Positions 54,956 to 64,000 of a stretch of 64,000 nucleotides of DNA are shown here, piece by piece. A program made the translations under genes and the position numbers. The stretch is from Melioribacteraceae bacterium (GTDB lineage Bacteria; Bacteroidota; Ignavibacteria; Ignavibacteriales; Melioribacteraceae): NCBI GenBank assembly GCA_022181065.1, contig BQMY01000077.1, forward strand, positions 1 through 64,000, in the 5' to 3' direction. Each line of letters starts with the position of its first letter. Position 1 is the stretch's first letter. A model generated the notes under the pieces. It was not told the DNA's origin. It saw only the letters and a program-made list of their open reading frames with translations, and made no database searches.

Positions 54956-54973
54956 ATCCATTATAGATTATTT

Positions 54974-55011
54974 ATGGGCAGTTCGGTTCTTCCGGTCTGC
55001 CCATTTTTTTT
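54974..55011 (+). terminator. Terminator after the EF-G paralogue
   Basis: An eight-pair stem ATGGGCAG/CTGCCCAT with a 15-base loop is followed by eight T. It isolates the EF-G gene from the HIT gene. Confidence 0.93.
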
Positions 55012-55025
55012 ATCAGGAGTATTAA

Positions 55026-55523
55026 ATGAATAGAATGTGGTCTCCATGGCGATCTAATTATATTGATTCATTCAAGAATAAAAAAGAAACAAGTAATTGT
55101 GTCTTTTGTGACGCGGTTGATGCGGATATTTCATCTGATGAGTGTATAAAAGTTTATGATGGTGAAACCTGTTTCGTCATGTTGAACTTATACCCTTACA
55201 ATAATGGTCATGTTATGGTAATTCCTAAACGGCATATTTCCAATATGCTTGAATTGACAGAACCTGAAATGACCGAAATGATGAGTTTGGTAAGAAAGTC
55301 ATTGAAAGCCCTTGAAAAAATTCTTGCGCCGCACGGATTCAATTTTGGCGCTAATCTTGGCAAGGCTGCCGGAGCAGGTATTGATACACATCTGCATTTT
55401 CATATTGTGCCAAGATGGAACGGCGATACTAATTTTATGCCGGCGCTTGGTGAAGTAAAGGTTATTTCACAAGATTTGTTGATTACCAAAAAAAACTTAA
55501 TCGAGGCTCTCAAAGGGATATGA
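55026..55523 (+). CDS. HIT-family hydrolase
   Basis: A 165-residue HIT protein. The active-site triad HLHFHIVPRW (H-x-H-x-H) near the middle of the C-terminal half, NNGHVMVIPKRHISNM, and CVFCDA at the N-terminus (zinc-like Cys) are of the Ap4A phosphorylase/hydrolase type. It cleaves dinucleoside polyphosphates or nucleotidyl conjugates. It overlaps the glycerate kinase gene by four bases (ATGA). Confidence 0.94.
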   Translation: MNRMWSPWRSNYIDSFKNKKETSNCVFCDAVDADISSDECIKVYDGETCFVMLNLYPYNNGHVMVIPKRHISNMLELTEPEMTEMMSLVRKSLKALEKILAPHGFNFGANLGKAAGAGIDTHLHFHIVPRWNGDTNFMPALGEVKVISQDLLITKKNLIEALKGI

Positions 55524-56638
55524 GGCGTATATTAGTAGCGCCCAACAGCTTTAAAGGTTGTGCGTTATCACCGGAAATTGCGCAGATAATTTCCGCTGCA
55601 TTAAAATTACATCTTCCTGAAAATTCCTTTGAAGTCATTTCAATACCCCTAACCGATGGTGGTGACGGTTTTCTGGATGTAATTGTTAATTTGAGCAAAG
55701 GTAAAAAGATCTCTATCCCTTATGACTCGAATACAAAATCTTCAGATAGTTGTTTTTTTGCTGCTTTAGTGGAGAATAAACTTGTTATTGAAAGCGCTCT
55801 TGTGATTGGTTTGCAAGATAAAGCTCCACCGGAAAACAATCCTTTATACACCTCTTCAAAACCTTTGGGAAGAGCAATTTTGAGATCACTTGAATTCTTT
55901 AAGAATGAAAATATTGAAGAAATATTGATTGGTGTGGGTGGTACCGCAACTGTTGATATGGGAACAGGCATGCTTTCCGAGTTCGGACTCAAACTACTGG
56001 ATAAGACTGGAAACGAGCTTAAGCCGATTCCTGCTAATTTTAATAAAATAGCATCAGTAATTCCACCTTCGAGTAAAATTAAGCAAAAACTAAAATTTGT
56101 GATAGATTGTGATAATCCTCTTTTAGGGGTTAATGGTGGTGTTCAGGTGTATGGTCCCCAAAAAGGGCTGAATGCTGAAGGTATAAAAATAACCGAGAAA
56201 GGGTTCAGACATCTAATTGAAATAATTGGAATTTCTAACTGTGATCAACTTTCCGGTGCCGGTGGAGGGATAGCTTCATTAGTAACGCGTTATTTCCCGA
56301 CAGAGTTAATTGACTCTAAAACGTTTATTAAAAATGAACTATTGGCAGGTGAAAAACCTGAATCATTTGATATTCTCATCACAGGCGAAGGTAAAGCAGA
56401 TGAGCAAACTTTTATGAACAAGGCCCCCGGCGTTTTGCTTGAAATGTTCTCGGCCGCGGAGAAAATTAAATTTGTGCTGTGTGGAGTGAATGAAATACCG
56501 GATAATAAGTATAAAAATATTTCAGTTATAGAAATTTCCAAATATTTTGATAATTTTAAAGATTCTATCAGGAATTATAAAACAGGCCTGGAAAAGGGTG
56601 TGTCAGAAATAACAGATAAAATTTTAAATAAAATATAA
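55520..56638 (+). CDS. Glycerate kinase (GlxK/GarK type)
   Basis: A 372-residue kinase that phosphorylates glycerate, feeding the glycolytic pool. It contains VAPNSFKGCALSPEIAQII, IPLTDGGDGFLDVI, GVGGTATVDMGTGMLSEFGL and DQLSGAGGGIASLV, then a late ITGEGKADEQTF and GAPGVLL-like NKAPGVLL. The gene overlaps the HIT gene by four bases. The length fits the family. Confidence 0.94.
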   Translation: MRRILVAPNSFKGCALSPEIAQIISAALKLHLPENSFEVISIPLTDGGDGFLDVIVNLSKGKKISIPYDSNTKSSDSCFFAALVENKLVIESALVIGLQDKAPPENNPLYTSSKPLGRAILRSLEFFKNENIEEILIGVGGTATVDMGTGMLSEFGLKLLDKTGNELKPIPANFNKIASVIPPSSKIKQKLKFVIDCDNPLLGVNGGVQVYGPQKGLNAEGIKITEKGFRHLIEIIGISNCDQLSGAGGGIASLVTRYFPTELIDSKTFIKNELLAGEKPESFDILITGEGKADEQTFMNKAPGVLLEMFSAAEKIKFVLCGVNEIPDNKYKNISVIEISKYFDNFKDSIRNYKTGLEKGVSEITDKILNKI

Positions 56639-56650
56639 ATTGGTTTCATC

Positions 56651-57490
56651 ATGAAAGAATATTTAGACCTTGTAAAAACAGTTTTGGAAAATGGTACTCG
56701 TAAACCATCACGAACCGGTGTTGATACGATATCATATTTTGGCGCGTTCTATAAAGTTGACCTTGGCAAGGGATTCCCTTTGTTGACGACAAAGAAGATG
56801 GTTTGGAAATCATTACTTCACGAAGTATTATGGTATTTATCAGGCGAAAACCATATAAGGAATTTGCGAAAACATACTAAAATCTGGGATGCCTGGGCTG
56901 ACGAGGAGGGAAACCTCGAGACTGCTTACGGTTATTATTGGCGCCATTTCCCAAGTGCGAGTAAAGATAAAAACGGTAACTGGAAAGTAATGGAAGTTGA
57001 TCAGATCAAATATGTTATAGATGAAATCAGACGAAACCCCAACAGCAGAAGATTGGTCGTTACAGCCTGGGAACCGGGAAACGCGATAAACAGCAAGTTA
57101 CCTCCATGCCATTATACCTATACCTTCAATGTGAATGACGGGAAGCTGAACTGTCACCTCACTCAACGTTCTGGTGATATTGCGTTGGGTATTCCTTTTA
57201 ATCTGGCGGCATATTCGCTTTTAACTCAAATAATCGCACAGGAAACCAATCTTGAACTTGGTGAATTTGCCCATACAATTATTGATGCACATATCTATGT
57301 TGCGGATGAAGGGAGTGATATGGAGCGTTTTGATCATAAAAAAGGTTTGCTCGAGCAATTGGAACGCGAACCACTTACGCTACCGCGACTTGAAATCGTG
57401 AAAAAACCGATTGATGAACTTACGTTTGAAGATTTTACTTTACACGGATATAAAAGCCACGACAGAATTAAGTTTGAGGTTGCAGTTTAA
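56651..57490 (+). CDS. thyA: Thymidylate synthase
   Basis: ThyA methylates dUMP to dTMP using methylene-tetrahydrofolate. The 279-residue protein has the catalytic Cys in PPCHYTYTF, then QRSGDIALGIPFNLAAYSLL, IWDAWADEEGNLE, RRLVVTAWEP, and the C-terminal YKSHDRIKFEVAV. The length is slightly longer than the E. coli enzyme. folA follows 3.5 kb later, separated by two signalling genes. No ThyX is in the window. Confidence 0.97.
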   Translation: MKEYLDLVKTVLENGTRKPSRTGVDTISYFGAFYKVDLGKGFPLLTTKKMVWKSLLHEVLWYLSGENHIRNLRKHTKIWDAWADEEGNLETAYGYYWRHFPSASKDKNGNWKVMEVDQIKYVIDEIRRNPNSRRLVVTAWEPGNAINSKLPPCHYTYTFNVNDGKLNCHLTQRSGDIALGIPFNLAAYSLLTQIIAQETNLELGEFAHTIIDAHIYVADEGSDMERFDHKKGLLEQLEREPLTLPRLEIVKKPIDELTFEDFTLHGYKSHDRIKFEVAV

Positions 57491-57498
57491 AATTGTTT

Positions 57499-60400
57499 AT
57501 GGGGTGTAAATTTTATAAATATTTGGTTCTATTAGTGATAATTCTGAGCGGGAATGGTTCGGCTCAGAATTTTGCCCCTTTTAATGTTATCCATTATGAT
57601 GAAAAAGATGGACTTCCGACAAATCTGATCAAGAAAATTAAAAGTGATGATTTGGGGTTTATCTGGATTGCTTCCGACGGCGGATTGGTTAGATATGATG
57701 GCAATACTTTCATAGTTCTTAGCGATATTCTTCCTTCCACATATGCCAAAGATGTTGTGTTCGGAAAAAATCAGGAGGTATATGTTGTTACTGATTTCGG
57801 ATTTGGCGAAATAATAAATCCTCGTGGAAACCGTAACAAGATATCCTACAAACCAATCGCAACCGGTGGAATGAAAGAGGAACAAGGGCATCTATACTAT
57901 CCTAAATCCGTATTTATTGATTCTAAAAATAATGTCTGGATCTCCGGGATAACTTCAGTGAACAAGATCAAGGGAAAAGATTTTGAGACTTTTGTGTTCC
58001 CTAAGAAGTATCATTCCGACAGTTATTTTAGTTCTTACAATATAATTGAAACTGCAAATGGTGAAATATTTATCTCAAGTTGGGCGGGTTATATTCTGAA
58101 ATACGATAGTACCAGCAATTCATTCGTGGATCAGAATATCAAGGCTCTTGAGAACACACGAATTCATCATTTCTATTATGATGAAGGCAGGATTTTCGCC
58201 GGTACTTCAGAAGGTGTATTTGTTTTTTCCAAATCCCGCTCAAATGATCTGGAACTTGAGAAGCATCTGCCACTCGAATCAATATCATCAATTTCAAGAA
58301 TTCAGGAAGGCGCCTATATGTTTGGCACCTGGATGGAGGGAGTGTACTTCTATGATTGTGAAAGCAAGTCTGTCAAGAGAGTTGATTTACCTCGGGTTAG
58401 AAGGATCGTATCATTAACCAGGGATAAGTATCAGGGAATCTGGCTGGCGAGCGAAAACGGTATATTTCTGTTGAAGGAAGCTCTGTTTTCGCAAATTGAT
58501 TTTTCCTCAACGCCCGATATCGATGAATCTCCATTTATATTTAAGTCGGTTATTGCGGACGAAAGTAATATCTACTTCTCTGATCAAAGCAGAGTTTTTT
58601 CGATTGATATTTTCAGTAAGAAAATAAATCGGATTGATATGCCGGTTGATGAGGAAGTATATAATTTTGATGCACGTGATGAGTATCTTGCAATTTCATA
58701 CCGATCCGGTAAACTTTATTTTACAGACGGAAAAAGGAGCCTTGTTGACAGATTTAAAGGCGACAGGATTAATGACTGTAAAATTGATTCAAAGGGAAAT
58801 TTATGGGGATTGCTGGAGCAGAAGGGTTTACTGCTTAAAGTTTCATTAAGCGGGGAAGTGAAATACTACGAATACCTGTATGAAAACGATTTAATGATTT
58901 CGCTCGTTGATATTGTAGATGATGAGGTTTATGTAGGTTTAACCGGTGAAACCAACAGAATAGCCAAATATAGCGTTTTGACCGATGAACTTATTCCGGT
59001 GGGTACCAAAATTGAAAATGGTGAACGTTATCAGCTTCGAATTTTTGATATCGAGAAAAAAGACAATTTTTATTATCTCGCGACAAACAGAAGTTTACTG
59101 GAACTGCATTCAGACACGGTATATCAAAATGTTTGGATGAAAAATATTGAATCACCCAATATTCGCGCGATTGCGTCGGGGCAGAATGGTGAGTTGTGGC
59201 TGGGCACAGATAGAGGCGTATTTTTAGTAACAGATGATGGCACCTCGCAATATAGTGAAGCGGATGGATTACCCAATTCTACGGTAACAATTGAAGGACT
59301 TTTAGTTGACGGCGATAATCGTTTATGGGTTAGTACACCTGGAGGTCTTGGCGTTAGTGTTAAAGAAATTTTTACCGGTTCTATAACTCCTGAACCAATC
59401 ATTATTGAAACATCATTCTATGATGCGAATAACCGTTTTGTGGAAAATAAAAATCGGGAATATTATGCAGGAAGTGACGTAAATGTTGTATTTTCGTCTT
59501 TGTTTTATCCAACAAATGATATTTCTTATCAATATCAGCTGGTTGGTGAGGATGAACGATGGTCATCCTCAACAAAGGTAACTTCTGTCCGATATAACAA
59601 TTTACGCGCAAACGACTATATTCTCAGAGTTAGAGCCAAGAAAGACGGACATAGATGGAGTGCCCCGGCAGAGTTCAGGTTTTTTATCATAACCCCCTGG
59701 TACCTGAAACCGGGTATGATTATAGTTTACTCTCTCCTAGGTGTTTTGATCATTATTCTGGTTCTTGTCCTGGTCAATCAGAAAAGACTCAGGAACCTGC
59801 AGAATCAGAGAAAAGAGCTTGAAATATTAGTCGGCCAGAGAACGGCTGATCTGGAAGAGGAAAAAAGGAGAGTTGAACGCTATCTTGAAGAAAGTGTTAA
59901 AGCAGGTAAAGAGCTCAAGAGGTTGAATGAATTTAAAGGGGAACTACTAAGCATCGCATCCCATGATTTGAAGAATCCCTTACAATCGATATTGGGAATG
60001 GAGCAGATATTGTTGGAAGATCGCTCAATAAAGGGAGATTCGCAAGAAGCTGTGGAAATTATTTTTGAGGCTTCCAAAAATATGCATAATCTGATAACCG
60101 AGATTTTGGATAACTCAATTACAACCGCTTCTGATTTATCATTAAATAAAACAAAAGCTAATATTAGTGATATTGTAAGTCTGGCTGTTAATCAAAACAA
60201 AGTTCAGTCCGACAGGAAGAAACAAAATTTACATGTTGATATTGAAGAGAATATAGAGACCGAAATCGACAAGGTTTGGATGAGAAATGTAATAGATAAC
60301 TTGCTTAGTAACGCAATAAAATATACATATCCGGAGAAAAATATTTGGATAAAATTATTTAGAAAAAATTCACAAATTGTGTTTAGTGTAATGGATCAGG

Positions 60401-60600
60401 GTCAAGGTTTCACTGATAAGGATAAAGAGAAAGTTTTCAAAAAATTTCAGAGATTATCAGCAAAACCTACGGGAAATGAGACTTCCACAGGATTGGGTTT
60501 GTTTATAGTAAAAGAAATAGTTTCCAAACATGGCGGGAATATCGAATTAAAAAGTGTTCTTGGAGAGGGTTCAGAGTTTATCATTACATTGGATGAATAA
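57499..60600 (+). CDS. Sensor histidine kinase with periplasmic Reg_prop/Y_Y_Y sensor
   Basis: The frame opens at a TTG (57493) three bases after the thyA stop; the ATG at 57499 is my choice, giving about 1033 residues. A signal/anchor (LVLLVIILSGNGSAQ) is followed by a periplasmic two-component propeller with Reg_prop motifs (HYDEKDGLPTNLIKKIKSDD and TDRGVFL-type). A Y_Y_Y domain (about 650-735) and a transmembrane helix (about 740-760) follow. A coiled coil leads to HisKA (SHDLKNP, His824 counting from the TTG) and HATPase_c (NLLSNAIKYT, DQGQGFTD, TGLGLFIVKEI). No receiver domain is present and no response regulator is adjacent. The ligand is unknown. Confidence 0.9.
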   Translation: MGCKFYKYLVLLVIILSGNGSAQNFAPFNVIHYDEKDGLPTNLIKKIKSDDLGFIWIASDGGLVRYDGNTFIVLSDILPSTYAKDVVFGKNQEVYVVTDFGFGEIINPRGNRNKISYKPIATGGMKEEQGHLYYPKSVFIDSKNNVWISGITSVNKIKGKDFETFVFPKKYHSDSYFSSYNIIETANGEIFISSWAGYILKYDSTSNSFVDQNIKALENTRIHHFYYDEGRIFAGTSEGVFVFSKSRSNDLELEKHLPLESISSISRIQEGAYMFGTWMEGVYFYDCESKSVKRVDLPRVRRIVSLTRDKYQGIWLASENGIFLLKEALFSQIDFSSTPDIDESPFIFKSVIADESNIYFSDQSRVFSIDIFSKKINRIDMPVDEEVYNFDARDEYLAISYRSGKLYFTDGKRSLVDRFKGDRINDCKIDSKGNLWGLLEQKGLLLKVSLSGEVKYYEYLYENDLMISLVDIVDDEVYVGLTGETNRIAKYSVLTDELIPVGTKIENGERYQLRIFDIEKKDNFYYLATNRSLLELHSDTVYQNVWMKNIESPNIRAIASGQNGELWLGTDRGVFLVTDDGTSQYSEADGLPNSTVTIEGLLVDGDNRLWVSTPGGLGVSVKEIFTGSITPEPIIIETSFYDANNRFVENKNREYYAGSDVNVVFSSLFYPTNDISYQYQLVGEDERWSSSTKVTSVRYNNLRANDYILRVRAKKDGHRWSAPAEFRFFIITPWYLKPGMIIVYSLLGVLIIILVLVLVNQKRLRNLQNQRKELEILVGQRTADLEEEKRRVERYLEESVKAGKELKRLNEFKGELLSIASHDLKNPLQSILGMEQILLEDRSIKGDSQEAVEIIFEASKNMHNLITEILDNSITTASDLSLNKTKANISDIVSLAVNQNKVQSDRKKQNLHVDIEENIETEIDKVWMRNVIDNLLSNAIKYTYPEKNIWIKLFRKNSQIVFSVMDQGQGFTDKDKEKVFKKFQRLSAKPTGNETSTGLGLFIVKEIVSKHGGNIELKSVLGEGSEFIITLDE

Positions 60601-60601
60601 T

Positions 60602-60913
60602 ATGAATCAGAGAAATGTGCTTTTTTTTGCAGCGATAATAATACTCGTTATCCTGAATGCGTGCCGTGAATATCCTTTGGAAGTCAACTATGGTAATGCC
60701 AAAGTTAATATAAAATCGAATCCTCGTGGAGCAGCAATCTTCGTTGACGGATTATCCACCGGCAAAGTAACTCCGGATAGTCTTGTAAATCTGCATGGAG
60801 GTAATTACTCCATTTCATTGAAATTATACGGATATCGCGATACCTCTTTTGTCATCAATATTGAAGAATCTGATTCAAGTATTGTGTCAGTTGAATTAAA
60901 GCAGATTTTTTAA
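60602..60913 (+). CDS. PEGA-domain lipoprotein
   Basis: ATG 60602 begins one base after the kinase stop, giving 103 residues. The signal ends at the lipobox ILNAC (Cys 21). A PEGA domain follows: AKVNIKSNPRGAAIFVDGLSTGKVTPDSLV and LHGGNYSISLKLYGYRD. PEGA domains are small beta modules often found with sensors. It is probably co-transcribed with the kinase. Function unknown. Confidence 0.87.
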   Translation: MNQRNVLFFAAIIILVILNACREYPLEVNYGNAKVNIKSNPRGAAIFVDGLSTGKVTPDSLVNLHGGNYSISLKLYGYRDTSFVINIEESDSSIVSVELKQIF

Positions 60914-60993
60914 TATATATCTTAGTTGATATAATTACTATTCGTTCGATCACTTCAATATCTTCGTAGCCAATACTGTTGGGAGTACTATTT

Positions 60994-61479
60994 TTGAAAA
61001 AAATAATTATTGCCGCTGTTGCCAAAAACTTTGTTATCGGTAAAGACGGCAAAATGCCTTGGCATATCAGTGAAGAGCTAAAACATTTTAAAAAAACAAC
61101 GATGAATTTTCCTCTTCTGATGGGGAGAAAAACATATGTGTCTTTTGGAGCCAAACCGCTGAAAGGCAGATTGAACTGCGTCCTGACCAGAGATGAAAAC
61201 TATCAATCAGATTATGATAATTTGAAAGTATTTAATGATATAGATGAGCTTTTCAATCATTGCGGAAAAGAAGGATTTGAGAAAATTTTTATTATTGGCG
61301 GCTCGGAGATTTATAATAGTACGATAAACCATTGTGATGAGATGGTTTTATCTTTCTTGAATGAAGATTACGAAGGGGATACATATTTCCCGGAAATTGA
61401 TGAAAATATATGGAATATCGATAATATTGAAAAACATGACAGGTTTGATGTACATTACTACATACGAAGGAAGATTTAA
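60994..61479 (+). CDS. folA: Dihydrofolate reductase
   Basis: FolA reduces dihydrofolate, regenerating the cofactor consumed by ThyA. The start is TTG 60994, with GGGAG 60981-60985 upstream (the earlier TTG at 60979 adds five unlikely residues). It has 161 residues with IIIAAVAKNFVIGKDGKMPWHIS, FKKTTMNFPLLMGRKTYVSFG, NCVLTRDE, IFIIGGSEIYN and EGDTYFPEI. The expected Trp and acidic residues are present. mutL starts 12 bases later. Confidence 0.96.
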   Translation: MKKIIIAAVAKNFVIGKDGKMPWHISEELKHFKKTTMNFPLLMGRKTYVSFGAKPLKGRLNCVLTRDENYQSDYDNLKVFNDIDELFNHCGKEGFEKIFIIGGSEIYNSTINHCDEMVLSFLNEDYEGDTYFPEIDENIWNIDNIEKHDRFDVHYYIRRKI

Positions 61480-61491
61480 GGCAAGGAATTG

Positions 61492-63372
61492 ATGATTAAA
61501 AAAATTCAGATATTACCGGAATATATTTCGAATAAAATCGCGGCAGGAGAGGTTGTACAAAGACCCGAATCGGTTGTTAAAGAACTGATGGAAAACGCGC
61601 TCGATGCCGGGGCAACTTTAGTAGAATTGTATATAAAAGATGCCGGTAAATCACTCATTCAGGTTACTGACGATGGTTTTGGTATGAGTGAAGATGACGC
61701 GAGAGATTCAATCCTCAGGCATGCGACAAGCAAGATCACCACTTTTGAAGATCTTGAAAAAATCAGAACTTTCGGCTTCAGAGGTGAGGCACTCAGCTCA
61801 ATTGCCGCGGTAAGTAAACTTGAGATAAAAACCGAACAGCGTGATGAAGATCTCGGTACAATTATCAGAGTTGAAGAAGAACACCAAATAATAGTAGATA
61901 AAGGTTCTTTTGCCAAGGGAACTTCCGTGGTAGTTAAAAATTTGTTCTATAATACCCCTGCGAGAAGAAATTTCCTTAAATCGAACGCAACTGAACTGAA
62001 ACATGTAACCGATACCTTCAAGAAGTTTGCCCTAAGCTATCCGGAAATCGGTTTCAAATTTGTGAATGATGATGACGTTATCTATGATCTTGCGCCGGCG
62101 GATTTGGATGAAAGACTTTCTATATTGTTCTCGGATAATATCAATGATGCTCTTGTAGAAGTTAAAGAAGTAACAGATTATCTTAATATTACAGGTTATG
62201 TTTCGAAACCTACATTTCTGCGCAGAAGTAAAGGCGATCAATACCTTTTTATAAATAAACGTGCGGTAAGCAGTAAAATAATCAATCACGCGGTTTTCAC
62301 CGCATATGAAAATATACTTGAAAAAGGTGAGTATCCTTTTTTTGTTCTCTTTCTGGAGCTTGATCCAGCGAAAGTTGACATAAATGTTCATCCCAGCAAA
62401 CTGGAAGTCAAGTTTGATGATGAAAACGGGATTTACACTTTTGTGCAGGCAGTAGTTAGAAAAAGCCTTGGAAGTTATGATCTGGTTCCTACCATGACTT
62501 TTAACACCCCGAATGATGAAGGTGAAAAGTTAGGTTTTAATAAAGGTAACAGAGTATCGCAGCAGGATTTTGCCGACCGTCCGGACTACGGTTCCGGAGG
62601 ATACAGTTCCAGAGCATACAGGGAAGAATCCAAAGCACCAAATTACAGTGATGATGATATAGATCTGTTGTTCAGTTCGCTAAATACTGAAATCAAGCAA
62701 AACGCGCCTGCAACTCCTGTAGAACACCCATTCAGAGAGAAGCAGCAGATTGAAGTTTATCATGAAAGCTCTTCCGGGGAAAACGATAAACAAGATGCGC
62801 ATGATTCCAGTTTTATTGTGCTTCTTCACAACAAATATATCCTTGCCCAGATCAAAAGTGGTTTGATGATCATCGACGCGCACGTTGCCCATGAGAGGAT
62901 ATTGTATGAAAAAGCCCTTAAATCTTTTAACGCCAATATACCATTCTCGCAGCAATTGCTTTTTGCGCAGCGTGTAAAGCTTGATCCGGGTGATTATGCT
63001 TTAACAAAAGAATTATATCCGCACTTGATCAAGCTTGGTTTTGAAATTAATTTCATGTCAAAAAATAATATTGAAATCTCAGGTGTTCCATCAGACGTCA
63101 ATATCGGCTCGGAAATAGATACGCTCCGCGAAATCCTCTCCGAGTTCAAAAAGAACCAGATTGAGAAAGATCTGGAGATACGAGATAATGTCGCAAAATC
63201 ATATTCGTGTAAGGCTGCTATAAAAGCAGGTGATAAAATTTCCGAACGGGAAATGAAATTGCTTGTGGATCAGCTTTTCGCGACATCAATGCCTTATGTA
63301 TGTCCGCATGGAAGACCAATAGTAATTAAAATACCACTTCTTGAGCTCGACAGAAGGTTCGGGCGAACATAA
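61492..63372 (+). CDS. mutL: DNA mismatch repair protein MutL
   Basis: A 626-residue MutL with the GHKL ATPase N-domain: ELMENALDAGATLVEL, DDGFGMSEDDA, LRHATSKI, FRGEALSSIAAVSKLEI and FYNTPARRNFL. The C-domain has the endonuclease motif DAHVAHERILYE (the DxHAxxER type), SCKAAIKAG, and CPHGRPIVIKIP. MutL of this organism is therefore likely a nicking endonuclease, as in species without MutH. ATG at 61492 is preceded by AAGGA. It is followed after 29 bp by the mutase gene. Confidence 0.97.
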   Translation: MIKKIQILPEYISNKIAAGEVVQRPESVVKELMENALDAGATLVELYIKDAGKSLIQVTDDGFGMSEDDARDSILRHATSKITTFEDLEKIRTFGFRGEALSSIAAVSKLEIKTEQRDEDLGTIIRVEEEHQIIVDKGSFAKGTSVVVKNLFYNTPARRNFLKSNATELKHVTDTFKKFALSYPEIGFKFVNDDDVIYDLAPADLDERLSILFSDNINDALVEVKEVTDYLNITGYVSKPTFLRRSKGDQYLFINKRAVSSKIINHAVFTAYENILEKGEYPFFVLFLELDPAKVDINVHPSKLEVKFDDENGIYTFVQAVVRKSLGSYDLVPTMTFNTPNDEGEKLGFNKGNRVSQQDFADRPDYGSGGYSSRAYREESKAPNYSDDDIDLLFSSLNTEIKQNAPATPVEHPFREKQQIEVYHESSSGENDKQDAHDSSFIVLLHNKYILAQIKSGLMIIDAHVAHERILYEKALKSFNANIPFSQQLLFAQRVKLDPGDYALTKELYPHLIKLGFEINFMSKNNIEISGVPSDVNIGSEIDTLREILSEFKKNQIEKDLEIRDNVAKSYSCKAAIKAGDKISEREMKLLVDQLFATSMPYVCPHGRPIVIKIPLLELDRRFGRT

Positions 63373-63401
63373 ATTTATCACTATGCTAAAGGGGTTAGCA
63401 A

Positions 63402-64000
63402 ATGAATAAGGAATTCTTCCTGAAGGCGAAAGCCACGTATGAAGAGAATATAAAAAAAGCTAAAACTACCGGTATGAAGTTTACCACAGTTTCCGGTGAA
63501 GATATAAAACCACTCTACACACATGAAGATACAAAAGGAGCAGGGTTTAATGAAGAGATTGGTTTTCCGGGTCAATTTCCATACACAAGGGGAATTCATG
63601 TAAACGGTTATCGCGGGAAAGTTTGGACCATGCGTCAGTTTGCCGGGTTTGGATCTCCAGCCGATACCAATGAAAGATTTAAGTACTTGCTCAAAAATGG
63701 TCAGACGGGGCTTTCAGTAGCCTTCGATTTACCAACACTTATGGGTCGGGATTCGGATGATGAATTCAGTGAAGGAGAGGTTGGAATCTGCGGTGTTGCG
63801 ATATCATCACTTGAAGATATGGAAACATTGTTTGATGGTATCCCACTTGATAAAGTATCTACTTCTATGACAATAAATTCACCTGCCGCAATGATATTCG
63901 CGTTTTATCTTGCGGTCGCTAAAAAACAGGGTATTTCGTTCGACAAGCTGCGTGGTACTTTGCAGAATGATATCCTTAAAGAGTATATCGCACAGAAAGA
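63402..64000 (+). CDS. Methylmalonyl-CoA mutase, large/catalytic subunit, N-terminal part (cut by window edge)
   Basis: The frame from ATG 63402, preceded by AAGGGG, runs off the window end (about 199 codons). It encodes the start of the B12-dependent mutase alpha/catalytic chain: [59 protein letters not shown] and [16 protein letters not shown] (shown in fragments only). It isomerises methylmalonyl-CoA to succinyl-CoA in propionate and branched-chain degradation. Whether the cobalamin domain is fused cannot be seen. The upstream neighbour mutL is functionally unrelated. Confidence 0.95.
   Translation, partial: MNKEFFLKAKATYEENIKKAKTTGMKFTTVSGEDIKPLYTHEDTKGAGFNEEIGFPGQFPYTRGIHVNGYRGKVWTMRQFAGFGSPADTNERFKYLLKNGQTGLSVAFDLPTLMGRDSDDEFSEGEVGICGVAISSLEDMETLFDGIPLDKVSTSMTINSPAAMIFAFYLAVAKKQGISFDKLRGTLQNDILKEYIAQK

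Overview
This window looks like a piece of a Bacteroidota/Chlorobi-group genome, most likely from the Ignavibacteria. Two secreted proteins end in a type IX secretion (T9SS) sorting domain with the NYPNPFNPTT motif. The best promoters have the TTG-N20-TAnnTTTG form of that group. Non-ATG starts (TTG, GTG and an apparent ATC) are common. This placement is an inference from motifs and gene order; no database search was possible. The right edge cuts through a methylmalonyl-CoA mutase gene, and the left edge may cut a tandem repeat array.

Layout. 1-905 is a 188-bp tandem repeat array. 957-1451 holds three tRNAs (Met or Ile2 on the minus strand, then Leu-UAA and Val-GAC). 1493-10474 is a translation and cell-division block: thrS, infC (apparent ATC start), rpmI, rplT, pheS, pheT, a coiled-coil protein, zapA, a 6S RNA and rny. 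10556-14104 carries coaE, a proline dehydrogenase, tsaD and a 1-Cys peroxiredoxin. 14163-16807 (minus) is hydF with an aspartase-family gene, divergent from an orphan radical SAM gene. 18093-18670 is rplU-rpmA. 18722-24294 (minus) carries mdh, an RsbW-like kinase, a large outer-membrane barrel coupled to an FN3 lipoprotein, and an AI-2E family membrane protein.

24489-30542 is a plus-strand run: pgeF, an EamA transporter, folB, folK, a deoxynucleoside kinase, a small membrane protein, a GT9 glycosyltransferase and Ppx/GppA. A stand-alone lysine-ketoglutarate-reductase-type protein, a CPBP protease, pdxJ, an Asp-box T9SS protein and a TIGR02757-type protein follow. 36381-42707 is a tight run that looks like a peptide uptake and degradation unit: OPT transporter, MFSD1-like MFS, PqqD-like protein, outer-membrane protein, M29-type aminopeptidase, VUT-like membrane protein and an exported unknown. 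42819-44415 pairs a porin with a periplasmic FMN-binding protein.

44671-49670 (minus) has a His-rich NifX-type protein, an EamA transporter with an upstream double-HTH regulator, a T9SS beta-propeller protein and an MFS transporter. 49796-56638 holds an FN3-like secreted protein, maf, a flippase-like membrane protein, a YtxH/DUF948 pair, an EF-G paralogue, a HIT hydrolase and glycerate kinase. 56651 to the end holds thyA, a large periplasmic-propeller histidine kinase, a PEGA lipoprotein, folA, mutL and the start of methylmalonyl-CoA mutase.

The least ordinary items are the 188-bp array, a dispersed intergenic element present twice with copy-specific hairpins at both ends (31863-32116 and 44433-44665), the MFSD1-like/OPT/PqqD operon, the infC ATC start, the stand-alone LKR domain, and the porin plus flavoprotein pair. 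I see no CRISPR array, phage or transposase gene.
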